The position numbers and the translations under genes were made by a program. Shown here piece by piece: positions 9,445 to 18,800 of a DNA stretch of 64,000 nt; the first letter of the stretch is position 1, and each line of letters opens with the position of its first letter. Source of the stretch: a virus; the IMG/VR virus record IMGVR_UViG_3300036399_001571, positions 62,001 through 126,000 of that record; one strand, written 5' to 3'. The notes beneath the pieces were generated by a model. It was given only the letters and a program-made list of their open reading frames with translations. It did not search any database and had not been told where the DNA came from.

Positions 9445-9660
9445 TCAAATTGCTGAAGCAGAGTCCTTATTTGGTCCGACCTTCTTGAGACCCATTGACA
9501 TTGCCACTGAGAGAGCAACGGCTGTAACTCCAACTTTCAAATTGCTCTGGTTGACCAAACCATCAAAGTCGGCTCCAGTAGCAACCCATGCGGCAAGGTA
9601 GGCCTGAAGAAAAGTTCTGACTGCTCGCTCAACTGTGTCTTTAACAAATTTGCTTTCCAT
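9445..9660 (-). CDS. r1t-type holin
   Basis: 71 residues from the ATG that follows a GAGGAGAT ribosome site; a longer upstream frame lacks such a site. The N-terminal FVKDTVERAVRTFLQAYLAA helix and a second hydrophobic segment (VGVTAVALSVAMSMG) match the two-helix r1t holin family, in which D..ERA..TF.Q is the signature. Holins time lysis by permeabilising the inner membrane. It lies at the head of the tail operon rather than beside the endolysin at 20.8 kb. Confidence 0.7.
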   Translation of the reverse strand: MESKFVKDTVERAVRTFLQAYLAAWVATGADFDGLVNQSNLKVGVTAVALSVAMSMGLKKVGPNKDSASAI

Positions 9661-9743
9661 ATCTATCTCCTCAATCTTTCGGTATACCCAATTTACCACA
9701 CCTGCCTACTCTGCAACTTTTTGGATTCTGCTAAAGTCTCGGC

Positions 9744-10841
9744 GTGGCTCCAAAAAAACGAAAACCAACAATCGGTTTCTTGACCAGCGACTGGTCATGG
9801 GGGACTGACCCACTTCAGCCAAACGGCTGTGCGTGGTATAGATGCAAACTGCCTTCTGACGAACTAAACAAAAGGGGCTGGTTCACTACCGTTGGTTTCC
9901 CTGGTTTCAATCCACAACGCGGATTTGGGATGGTTGTACCTGGAGACAAGGCTGTCCACGGCTGGGACATTATTGTTTTCAAGCTTTTAATGCAGCGTGC
10001 GGTTTTGGAGGCGATGCCGCGAGCCAAGGAGCTTGGTCAAAAAATAGTTGTCGACATAGATGACTGGTTCGATGGTTTGGCTGTAACCAATCGCGCACAT
10101 GCAGCAACTGACCCCAAAAACAATCCAGACAATAACCGTGAAATTTATGCTGAAATAATCATGCGGGCTGATGCGGTAATTACATCAACTCCGTTTCTTT
10201 TTGATTATTACGCAAAGAAGCGCGACAACGTATTCCTGGTTAGAAATGGGATTGATATTAATAGGTGGAGACCACGAACCCCAAGAATGAACCATCGGTT
10301 AAAACTTGGCTGGGTTGGTGCGACCCCGTGGCGTTCCAACGACCTGGAGACACTTTCGCCGTTTTTAGGTAAATACCTAGTGAGCAGAAAGATGGGTTTT
10401 CATCACTCTGGACACACATTAAACGGAGCTCCATTTGCCAATAAACAACTTGGGATACCAGACAACATAACAAGAACCTCTCCATTAGTTCCGATTATGT
10501 CTTATCCGAAACTGTTTGAGCCAATCGACATAGGGATGGTTCCACTTAGCAATGTCCCTTTTAATCATGCAAAGTCGTTCATTAAAGGTCTTGAGTACGC
10601 AGCTGCTGGGGTTCCCTTTATATCTTCTTACTCTCCTGAGTACAAATACCTAGCCGATAAGGGTATTGGCAGAGTTGCCTATACGGCAGATGACTGGATT
10701 TATCATTTTGATGAATTGAGGATAACTCAAATCAGAAGAGATGAAATAGAGCACAATTTAGAGATGCTGAAGGATTTTACGATAGACAAAAGAGGTGAAG
10801 ATTGGGATGCCACTTTTAGGGTGATTTTGGAAAAAATATAG
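9744..10841 (+). CDS. GT4-like glycosyltransferase
   Basis: 365 residues from a GTG start. GT-B fold: an N-terminal Rossmann-like half, the linker VVDIDDWFDG, VFLVRNGIDINRW (the NGID loop of GT4 enzymes), and a nucleotide-sugar site FIKGLEYAAAGVPFISS with the E-x7-E-like arrangement. It is the first gene of a plus-strand glycan cluster, with the next gene 10 bp downstream. The predicted reaction is transfer of a sugar from an NDP-sugar onto a glycan on the host or virion surface. Confidence 0.8.
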   Translation: MAPKKRKPTIGFLTSDWSWGTDPLQPNGCAWYRCKLPSDELNKRGWFTTVGFPGFNPQRGFGMVVPGDKAVHGWDIIVFKLLMQRAVLEAMPRAKELGQKIVVDIDDWFDGLAVTNRAHAATDPKNNPDNNREIYAEIIMRADAVITSTPFLFDYYAKKRDNVFLVRNGIDINRWRPRTPRMNHRLKLGWVGATPWRSNDLETLSPFLGKYLVSRKMGFHHSGHTLNGAPFANKQLGIPDNITRTSPLVPIMSYPKLFEPIDIGMVPLSNVPFNHAKSFIKGLEYAAAGVPFISSYSPEYKYLADKGIGRVAYTADDWIYHFDELRITQIRRDEIEHNLEMLKDFTIDKRGEDWDATFRVILEKI

Positions 10842-10850
10842 GCCACCGTA

Positions 10851-11507
10851 ATGAGCGATATAGATTTTACATTTGGCATAATCACTGTCTACGAGGACAA
10901 GCAAAGACTTGACGAAATAATAGACAATATTCGAAGTTTAAAAATTCCAAGATTTGAAATACTTATTGTTGGTGGTGGTGATTCATCTGGTATTGATGGA
11001 CCAGACATTGTGAAAATTGACTTTGACGAATCAGTTAAACCAAAGTGGATTACAAGGAAGAAAAACATTCTTGTTCAGAATGCAAAGTACGAGAATATTG
11101 TGCTGATGCATGACTATCACGTATTTGACGCGAGCTGGTATGAGGAGTTCAAGAAGTTTGGTACAGACTGGGAAATCTGTTCGTGCCCCCAGTACCTAAT
11201 CAATGGCGACAGAAATCCAATGGATTGGTCACTTTGGGACAAGCCAGGACATGGGCGCGCCTGGTCGCTTGATTACAACGACTGGACGCAAACACAATAT
11301 ATGTACATATCTGGTGGATTCTTCATGATTAAAAAGCACGTCATGATTGAGGAACCTCTTGATGAATCGCGCGGGTGGAACGAAGAAGAAGACGTTGAGT
11401 GGTCAATGCGTGTGCGCAACAAATACGTAATGAAGTGCAACGGAAATAGTATTGTTCGTCACAACAAGTGGCACAGACATGCAGGGCCCAATCCAAATGA
11501 AAAATAA
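10851..11507 (+). CDS. GT2-like (GT-A fold) glycosyltransferase
   Basis: 218 residues. It begins FTFGIITVYEDKQRLDEII and continues FEILIVGGGDSS, the nucleotide-binding first half of GT-A enzymes. NIVLMHDYHVFD and GGFFMIKKHVM occupy the acceptor-side positions, and a W-N-E-E-E-D-V-E-W motif resembles the catalytic ED segment of GT2 proteins. The last codons overlap the start of the following HAD/nucleotidyltransferase by 11 bp. Confidence 0.7.
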   Translation: MSDIDFTFGIITVYEDKQRLDEIIDNIRSLKIPRFEILIVGGGDSSGIDGPDIVKIDFDESVKPKWITRKKNILVQNAKYENIVLMHDYHVFDASWYEEFKKFGTDWEICSCPQYLINGDRNPMDWSLWDKPGHGRAWSLDYNDWTQTQYMYISGGFFMIKKHVMIEEPLDESRGWNEEEDVEWSMRVRNKYVMKCNGNSIVRHNKWHRHAGPNPNEK

Positions 11508-12870
11508 CTTTCTTGTCATCTTCGACCTCGATGGGGTTCTGATTGAATCACGAGAAGTCCACTACGATTCGCTGAACATCGCTCTAAGTCGAATTGGACA
11601 AGAGTATGTTATTTCCGAAGAAGAGCACCTATCCAGATATGACGGCCTTGGAACAACAACAAAACTAAAGATGCTCACCGAGGAAAAGGGTTTACCAGAG
11701 TCAGCGCATCAGCAAGTCTGGGAAGACAAGCAAAAAGCTACTCTTCAAATACTTTCAGGTTTTCCCAAAAACTATATAGCCATTGACATAATGCAGACCC
11801 TTAAAGAAAAGGGTTGGCGAATAGCTGTTGCGTCAAACGCTATAAGAGACACTGTAATTACAGCACTAGATGCAATTGGCGTACTCAAATATGTCAGTTA
11901 CATAATGAGCAATGAAGATGTAAGGAACCACAAACCTCATCCTGAAATGTATTGGCAATGCATGGTCTCCCTTGATGCGACACCAGCAAATACTATAATT
12001 ATTGAGGATTCCCATATCGGCAGGGAAGGTGCGCTTAGTTCTGGGGCAAACCTACATGCAATAAAGAACGCCAGCGACTTAAGCAAAGAACGTTTAATGC
12101 GCTTTGTTGATGAAATAGAAACAAGAGGCAAGAAGCCTGTTGCGTGGAGGAATGAAAAAATGAATGTTTTAATACCAATGGCTGGAGCTGGTTCGCGTTT
12201 TGCGCAGGCTGGATATACGTTTCCAAAACCGCTAATCGAAGTTAACGGGAAGCCAATGATTCAAGTTGTTGTTGAGAACTTGAATATTGATGCTCACTTC
12301 ATATTCCTTGTTCAAAAAGAACATTACGAGAAATACAACCTAAAACAAGTATTAGGACTCATCAAGCCAGGTTGCGACATTGTTTTAGTTGATGGAATGA
12401 CCGAAGGTGCTGCATGCACGACGCTTTTGGCATCTGGTCTAATAGATAACGACGAACCATTATTGATGGCAAACTCCGACCAGATAGTGGACTGGAATAG
12501 CAACGAGTGCTTGTACGCATTTGGAGCAGAAGGTGTTGATGGTGGGATTCTTACATTTAAGGCAACTCATCCAAAGTGGTCATACGCGAAGCTTGGGGAT
12601 GACGGCCTTGTCGATGAGGTTGCAGAAAAGAACCCAATTTCAGATAATGCCACAGTTGGAATTTATTACTGGAAGCACGGCTCGGATTACGTGAAATACG
12701 CAAATCAAATGATTGAAAAAGACATCAGAACTAATAATGAGTTCTATGTTTGCCCAGTATTCAATGAAGCAATTCAAGATGGGAAAAAGATTCGGATAAA
12801 GGAAGTTCCAAAGATGTGGGGTATTGGAACACCGGAAGACCTCAATTACTACTTGGAGAACAACAAATGA
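11497..12870 (+). CDS. HAD phosphatase-nucleotidyltransferase fusion
   Basis: 457 residues from the ATG at 11497; a longer in-frame start at 11452 lies inside the previous gene. Residues 1-215 are a beta-phosphoglucomutase-like HAD domain: motif I FDLDGVL, motif II region VASNA, motif III K in NHKPHPEMY, motif IV IIEDSHIG. Residues about 223-457 are a sugar-phosphate nucleotidyltransferase with MNVLIPMAGAGSRF and FPKPLIEVNGKPM. The fusion could dephosphorylate and activate a sugar for the neighbouring glycosyltransferases; the substrate is not identifiable. It overlaps the next gene by ATGA. Confidence 0.8.
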   Translation: MKNNFLVIFDLDGVLIESREVHYDSLNIALSRIGQEYVISEEEHLSRYDGLGTTTKLKMLTEEKGLPESAHQQVWEDKQKATLQILSGFPKNYIAIDIMQTLKEKGWRIAVASNAIRDTVITALDAIGVLKYVSYIMSNEDVRNHKPHPEMYWQCMVSLDATPANTIIIEDSHIGREGALSSGANLHAIKNASDLSKERLMRFVDEIETRGKKPVAWRNEKMNVLIPMAGAGSRFAQAGYTFPKPLIEVNGKPMIQVVVENLNIDAHFIFLVQKEHYEKYNLKQVLGLIKPGCDIVLVDGMTEGAACTTLLASGLIDNDEPLLMANSDQIVDWNSNECLYAFGAEGVDGGILTFKATHPKWSYAKLGDDGLVDEVAEKNPISDNATVGIYYWKHGSDYVKYANQMIEKDIRTNNEFYVCPVFNEAIQDGKKIRIKEVPKMWGIGTPEDLNYYLENNK

Positions 12871-13574
12871 GCAAAAGTAAAAAAGATTATCTAGCTATGC
12901 AAAATTCGTATTATGACGAATATGCATCAAAATGGTCGCTTGACTTCAGAGACCCAGTTGTTGGCTCGTACGACGCACACAATAACTGGTCAGACTATGA
13001 CAATTTCTTATTCAAGGACTTTGATACAAATGGTCTTGTAGCACTTGAATATGGATGCGGACCTGGGAGAAACTTGGTCAAGTTTGCAGACAGATTTGCT
13101 CGAGTTGACGGAATTGATATATCTGATGTAAATATAGAAAAAGCCAGAATCAATACAAAAGCAAATAATATTTCAGAGCCAAATCTCTATGTAACCAGCG
13201 GAGATAATCTTTCAGCAATTGAGGACGACATTTACGATGTTGTTTTTGCAGTTATTTGTTTTCAGCATATTTGCGTGCATGAAATCAGATTTAACATCCT
13301 TAAAGACATCTTCAGAGTCTTGAAGCCAGGTGGAAAGTTGTGTTTCCAGATGGGGTACGGCGGAAAAGGTGAAATACCGACTGCTGGCTATTACGACAAT
13401 AACTACGATGCTGGAAGCACTAATGGTCACTCGGATGTAAGCATCCAGGATGAGCAAACACTTTTTGATGACCTGGTTGGCAAAATTGGTTTCACGAACT
13501 TTAAATACGACATTAGGCCAACTGGCCCTGGTGATAACCACAAGAACTGGATATGGGTTCAGGTTGAAAAATGA
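12867..13574 (+). CDS. SAM-dependent methyltransferase
   Basis: 235 residues from the ATG in the ATGA overlap; the longer frame from 12816 is inside the fusion gene. The class I motif is LEYGCGPGRNLVKFA, followed by the acidic loop VDGIDISDVNI and post-motif DVVFAVICFQHI. A LKPGGKLCFQMG strand completes the fold. It probably methylates a sugar or sugar intermediate of the cluster. Overlaps the next start by ATGA. Confidence 0.8.
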   Translation: MSKSKKDYLAMQNSYYDEYASKWSLDFRDPVVGSYDAHNNWSDYDNFLFKDFDTNGLVALEYGCGPGRNLVKFADRFARVDGIDISDVNIEKARINTKANNISEPNLYVTSGDNLSAIEDDIYDVVFAVICFQHICVHEIRFNILKDIFRVLKPGGKLCFQMGYGGKGEIPTAGYYDNNYDAGSTNGHSDVSIQDEQTLFDDLVGKIGFTNFKYDIRPTGPGDNHKNWIWVQVEK

Positions 13575-14845
13575 TTTACATATCTCACAGAGGAAACACA
13601 ACAGGTCCAAAACCAGAATTTGAGAATCATCCAGACTATGTGGAGGAAGCAATAGCAAATGGTTTTGACGTAGAAGTAGACCTTTGGGTTAACGAGTCTG
13701 GGATATTTCTTGGCCACGATAGCCCTCAATACTCAGTGCCTAAAGAATGGCTTATCGATAGGACGCATCAGTTATGGGTCCATTGCAAAAATCCAGAGGC
13801 TCTTAGCTTTTCACTGCATTATCAATTGCATTGTTTTTTCCACAATACGGACGATTACACAATTACAAGCAGGGGTTATGTTTGGGCATACCCAGGTAAA
13901 AAATCAACTTCAGATAAATGTATAAATGTTTTGCCAGAGCGTTCATGGTGGGAAATTGATTCCAATTGGAAAATAGGTTTTTCAGGTGTTTGTTCAGACT
14001 TTGTTGGGATGTTAAATAAACCACAAATCAAGATACCTGATGCTCCAGTATTCAAGCCAATTGACTATGACAAACATTTCGTAATTGGAACACCGCTTGT
14101 TGCCTGGAAATGTGACGCTAAAGAACACTTGAACTGGCTGTCAGACAGAGTTGAGATATGTCGAAAGTTCCCAAATGTGAAATGGTTTTCTGCATTCGAG
14201 GTTGACAACAGAGGGATAGAGCCTTTTGCAGAAGTAATTGAAGCTCTTCGTGAAGTAAATGGGGATTACTGGACATACTCCATAAACGACATGCAAGCCA
14301 AAGTGGATTCCGGAAACAGATGGATTCGCATAGAAACCGGCAGAAACCTAATAAGAGAATTTGCTCAAAGAAACAGAGTGACAAGCGGTCATCATTGGGG
14401 CGAAGATTGCACTGAATTGAATTATGGCGTAATTAATTACTCTGCAGTACTTTACATAGATTCTGACATGTCTCTTGATAGCAACGCTATTGAAAAAATG
14501 CTTGAAGTCAACAGGCCTCTAGTGGGTGTGGATGTTCCTGCCTACTGCCTGTCTGGTCCAATCATTAACCAGGAACCAAGAATTGAAGAGCACTGGAATA
14601 CCGCAGGAGCGCTTCTTGTTAATGCTCCGGCGTTCTATGACTTGCCATGGTCGCACAATGCTTATCTAAACCTGAGTGATGACCCGACGTTCCAGTCCAT
14701 GGCCGAGAGATTGTTGCGCAGAGAAGGTGCTGAGAATCTTGACACAACATACGGAATGACTTGGGTTAGAAAAGACGTGCAGGCAAAGCACGAAGGCAAG
14801 CTAGTGGCTGTTGAGCAAAGGAAGATAGCGGACAGAGCTATTTGA
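13571..14845 (+). CDS. Two-part protein: GDPD-like N-terminus, GT-A-like C-terminus
   Basis: 424 residues. Residues 1-75 look like a glycerophosphodiesterase/PI-PLC barrel start: ISHRGN, FENHPDYVEEAIANGFDVEVDLWV and FLGHDSP keep the catalytic H-R, E-x-D and H positions. From about residue 265 the sequence resembles a GT-A glycosyltransferase: GEDCTELNYGVINYS, VLYIDSDMSLDSNAIE (DxD-like) and PLVGVDVPAYCL. It closes the glycan cluster. Its 3 prime end overlaps the convergent peroxidase-like gene by 8 bp. Confidence 0.55.
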   Translation: MIYISHRGNTTGPKPEFENHPDYVEEAIANGFDVEVDLWVNESGIFLGHDSPQYSVPKEWLIDRTHQLWVHCKNPEALSFSLHYQLHCFFHNTDDYTITSRGYVWAYPGKKSTSDKCINVLPERSWWEIDSNWKIGFSGVCSDFVGMLNKPQIKIPDAPVFKPIDYDKHFVIGTPLVAWKCDAKEHLNWLSDRVEICRKFPNVKWFSAFEVDNRGIEPFAEVIEALREVNGDYWTYSINDMQAKVDSGNRWIRIETGRNLIREFAQRNRVTSGHHWGEDCTELNYGVINYSAVLYIDSDMSLDSNAIEKMLEVNRPLVGVDVPAYCLSGPIINQEPRIEEHWNTAGALLVNAPAFYDLPWSHNAYLNLSDDPTFQSMAERLLRREGAENLDTTYGMTWVRKDVQAKHEGKLVAVEQRKIADRAI

Positions 14846-15725
14846 TTTTTTGATTTAGATACTCATCAATATCTTCGCTAATTGACTTAAGCGAAAACTC
14901 AATCCCTTTTCTCTGTTCTTTTGTTGGCCAACTTGATTCCTGCTCATGGCTTGTTGGCTCCTGGTTCTCCTGTGGGGTCATGACTGGATTCCAATCACGT
15001 TTTCCATTTTCCTGATATCTCTCTTCAACCCATGGGAAAGCTATGCCAATATAATCTCTTTCTCCAAGCAGGAATCCATTTGCGTATCTTTTAACTTTTG
15101 TTCCAGTTCTATCAACTAAAAACTTTTCAAAATTTCCTCTTAGCGGGGGAAATGATTTTTTGTTTTCTGGGTTTAGCAGCTTGTAGTCCGACCAAGGGAC
15201 GTCCTCATCGTGGAACGGCAATCCGTTTTCATCCTTGTCAGCCTCATATGCACCAGTGAGATAATGCCAAAGTGTGTGTTGCTCTTGTTCTTTTACTTTT
15301 CCTGGGACAAAATCAGAGTCATATCGATGCTTGTCATATCTGCCATTAGTAAGTTCTGAAAACTCGTAAGTAACGTCAAAGTGGTCAACTGCATATTTTT
15401 GAGATACCTGCCCAGGAGTCAATTCAAGATTGTTAATTTCGATATATTTCTTAATCCCATCTTGAAATTCTGGATATCCGTGGCAGGTGAAGTCGTCTAC
15501 AACTACAGCAATTATTGAGAAGTCTTTTTCGTCTTTGTACTTTTGATTCAACTCCTCAATAACCGAGTGCTGTGGGATATTTCCACATCCTGCAGCAACG
15601 TTGAATATCAATGTGACTTTTCCTTTTTGGCTTGACAGGATGTCGCTCTTCTTGCCACCCGCAGACTGAAGCTCGATGTCGTATATCGAGATTGGGATAA
15701 TTTTTTCAAAATTGTTGTAAGCCAT
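14838..15725 (-). CDS. Glutathione-peroxidase-like thioredoxin-fold protein
   Basis: 295 residues. KVTLIFNVAAGCGNIPQHSV aligns with the GPx active-site strand and loop (NVAS-C/Sec-G). VVVDDFTCHGYPEF matches the second Cys region of Cys-type GPx enzymes, and FEKFLVDRTGTKVKRYANG matches the FLVDRxGxVVxR strand. The protein is much longer than usual (about 160 aa), with a large insertion at residues 90-180 and a charged C-terminus. It would reduce peroxides with thioredoxin or thiols. Catalytic competence is not certain. Confidence 0.65.
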   Translation of the reverse strand: MAYNNFEKIIPISIYDIELQSAGGKKSDILSSQKGKVTLIFNVAAGCGNIPQHSVIEELNQKYKDEKDFSIIAVVVDDFTCHGYPEFQDGIKKYIEINNLELTPGQVSQKYAVDHFDVTYEFSELTNGRYDKHRYDSDFVPGKVKEQEQHTLWHYLTGAYEADKDENGLPFHDEDVPWSDYKLLNPENKKSFPPLRGNFEKFLVDRTGTKVKRYANGFLLGERDYIGIAFPWVEERYQENGKRDWNPVMTPQENQEPTSHEQESSWPTKEQRKGIEFSLKSISEDIDEYLNQKIK

Positions 15726-15806
15726 ACGAACATGTTACATCACGAAAATTCATCAGTTTAATAATTTCTGAATGGTAGAATTGGAGGCTCTTTTAAAGGA
15801 GGCACC

Positions 15807-18800
15807 ATGTTCGTACGGCGTCGCCGCGTTAATAAGCCTGCATTGATAATGGCGGTTCCTTCGGTATTCCTTTTGTTGGTATCGATTTTCGGTTTTTCTG
15901 CGCCAGTCCAGGCTGATTCTTTCCCTGATGCTGGATTTGAGGATGGAACCTTTACGGGCTGGGAAAAGGGAAGCCAGTCAGGGAGCCTAGGAAGCACCAT
16001 TACTGGAAACGGAACTGGCGTAACTATATTTACTGGTTCTAGGACATTCACCCATAGTCAACATGGAGCAATGGGCAGCCCTACAAAACAAGATGGGTCA
16101 GCGAACCCATATTACGCTCCAGCGGTATCTGCTGGAAGTTGGACATTTGGGCCAAACAATGCAGCAAAAGCAGTCGCCCTGCAACCGATGGGACAAATTA
16201 CATTCTCTGACGCAATGACTGCGCTCGGATTGTCTGGGTCTCCGCAAACAGCAATACAGGCACAGTTGACAGCAGATAGAAATGCATCTGGGTTTGGGAG
16301 TCCTACGCCAACCAACGCGGCATGGATTACTAGAGAAGTACAACTAACTGCTGGCACTACCTACACAATGTCTTGGAACTACCTAGGAACGGACTATGTT
16401 CCTTATAACGATGGTTCCGTGACCGGCCTTGTGCCAGTAACTGTAACTGGAACTCCAGTTATAAGAGTGAACAATTACGTACAGTCGTATGCCCTTCTTG
16501 GATTCACCAACCCAGGAACTGGCGACTATTCAACGAATTCCTATGGTGCTACTGGTTGGCAAACATCTACATACAAAGTCGATATAACCGGAACATACAA
16601 ACTTGGTTTTGCTGTCTTTAACCTTGGGGACACCTCCCTCTCTCCAGTGCTGATGATTGACAGCGAGGCTGGCTCAACAGAGCGTTGCGTCTCTGGAACT
16701 TGCACTACATTCGGTGGAGTTGCTTCTAATAGCGAAACCGCACCAACGGTTCCCCCTACAACTACAACTACAACTACTGTTGCCCAAACTACTACTACCA
16801 GTAGCACAACTACCACAAGTACTACGACTACTACTATTCCTGCTGCAACATCGCTTGAAGTTACAAGTCTCTTGGATGATGGTTCAAGCGGAACTCTTCG
16901 CTGGGCAATCAATCAAGCCAACGCAAATGCTGGTGGGATTTACGATGCCATTGACATCACCACAGAAGGAACAATCACCCTCACTTCCGACTTGCCCAAC
17001 ATTACGGCTGGGGTGACAATCACCGGCACGGGAATGGCTACGACAATTATTGATGGCAATAATTTGTGGCGAGCCATTTACAACAATGGCTCAAGAACAA
17101 TTGTTATTGAAGACATCACATTCAAGCAAGGTAAAAATGTTTCATGGAACGGTGGGCTGATTTACAACGCCTCTGGAACAATGACGTTCAATCGGATAAA
17201 GATTTCCAATCATTCATCGTGGGCTTTCTACCAAGGCGGCGGTGGAGTTACCACATTCAATGATTCCCAATTCACCAATAATGGTTATGCAATTACCTCT
17301 GACCACGGCGGAACACCTACAGCCCTGAGCCTTACGGATACTGATTACTCAAATCGTATTTATGTAAACGATTCAACATTTACATCAAATACTTATGGCA
17401 TTCGTACCGAGCGCTTTGTCAAAATAAATAACAGTCAGTTCACAGGCAACACACAGGTTGGTGCGTATCTAGGAGGGCTCAACCGTCAGCAAGTTCTAAA
17501 TTCAACATTTACTTCAAACGGTGTTGGCGTGTACTTCTCGTCATGGATTCCGACAAGTTGGGCGGTTGGCGCTGGCAACCAAACGGTTTCAGGTAATACA
17601 TTCAACGGCAACACCACTGCTATTCAGTTTGCAAACAATTGGAATAACGGCTCTTCGGTGTACAACGGAGTAAGTGCGAACTCGTTCTCCACAGCCAGTG
17701 AAAACACCTTTGGCATTACTGCGCAAAACACAAACAATTTCTCGGGCTCTGGATATGTGGAGTCCAATAACACAATCACTGCGGCTTATCTGAATCCAGT
17801 CACAAACTTGACGGCTGTGGCAAACGCAGACGGAAGTGTTGACCTTGATTGGGATGCATCGGCGGCAAGTAATTGCGTCATCTACGGATACTCAGTAAGT
17901 TTCTACGACCTCACCGTAATTGGTGGAGCAACATCGGGTGGTTGGGGGGTTTGGACTAATCAAGGAACCAGCTACTCGTTAAGCACTGAAATGTTCTCTG
18001 GCAGTAATCCTGTCACGACTGGATACGGACCAGTTCGCTTTGGTATCAAAGCAATGACGGCTGGGTGTGCCGGAGTTGGAACTGGTAGTTGCACTTATGG
18101 TCCTGAAGTAACCGTTGATGCAACTGTTCTTGACCCGACAACCACTTCATCTACTACTACAACTACGACCAGTACGACTGTCGCTCCTGTCGTCGTGACT
18201 CCCCCATACGGTACAACAGTGCCACTCCCGCAATACCCAGAGCCTGAAACAGAATCCACAACGGTGCCGCTTCCCGTAGAAACAGGAATTGGAATCGAAT
18301 TGCCAACAGAGACAATTCCAGAATACTCAGAACCAATTGGAATAGACCCAACAGAAACCGAAACGGTAGTAGTAATAATTCCACCAGATGATTATACCGT
18401 CACAGACATAGAAGACAACGAGCCAATCACGACAGTCATATTGGACAATATCCTAGAAAATACGTTCACTACCGATATTGAGGCTGACGAGGTTGGTGCT
18501 GTTCTTGACACTCTCCTTGGCGCTGAACTTACCAACACCCAGTTTGACAATGTTCTAGAAGCCGTCTTTACCGAAGATGTTTCGGCAGATGTATTCACCG
18601 AGGCACTAACGACAATGCTGGATGCAGACATCACCAGCGCACAGTTGACGGCAGTTTTGGATTCAGCGTTCTCAGAAGATACTTCTGCTGAGAATATGGT
18701 GTCGGCTTTGGTGTCAATCTTTGATGGTCCGCTTAGTTCTGGCGACCTAGACACAGTTATGGCAGCCGTATTTGACGAAGATATATCGGTTGCGGACACT

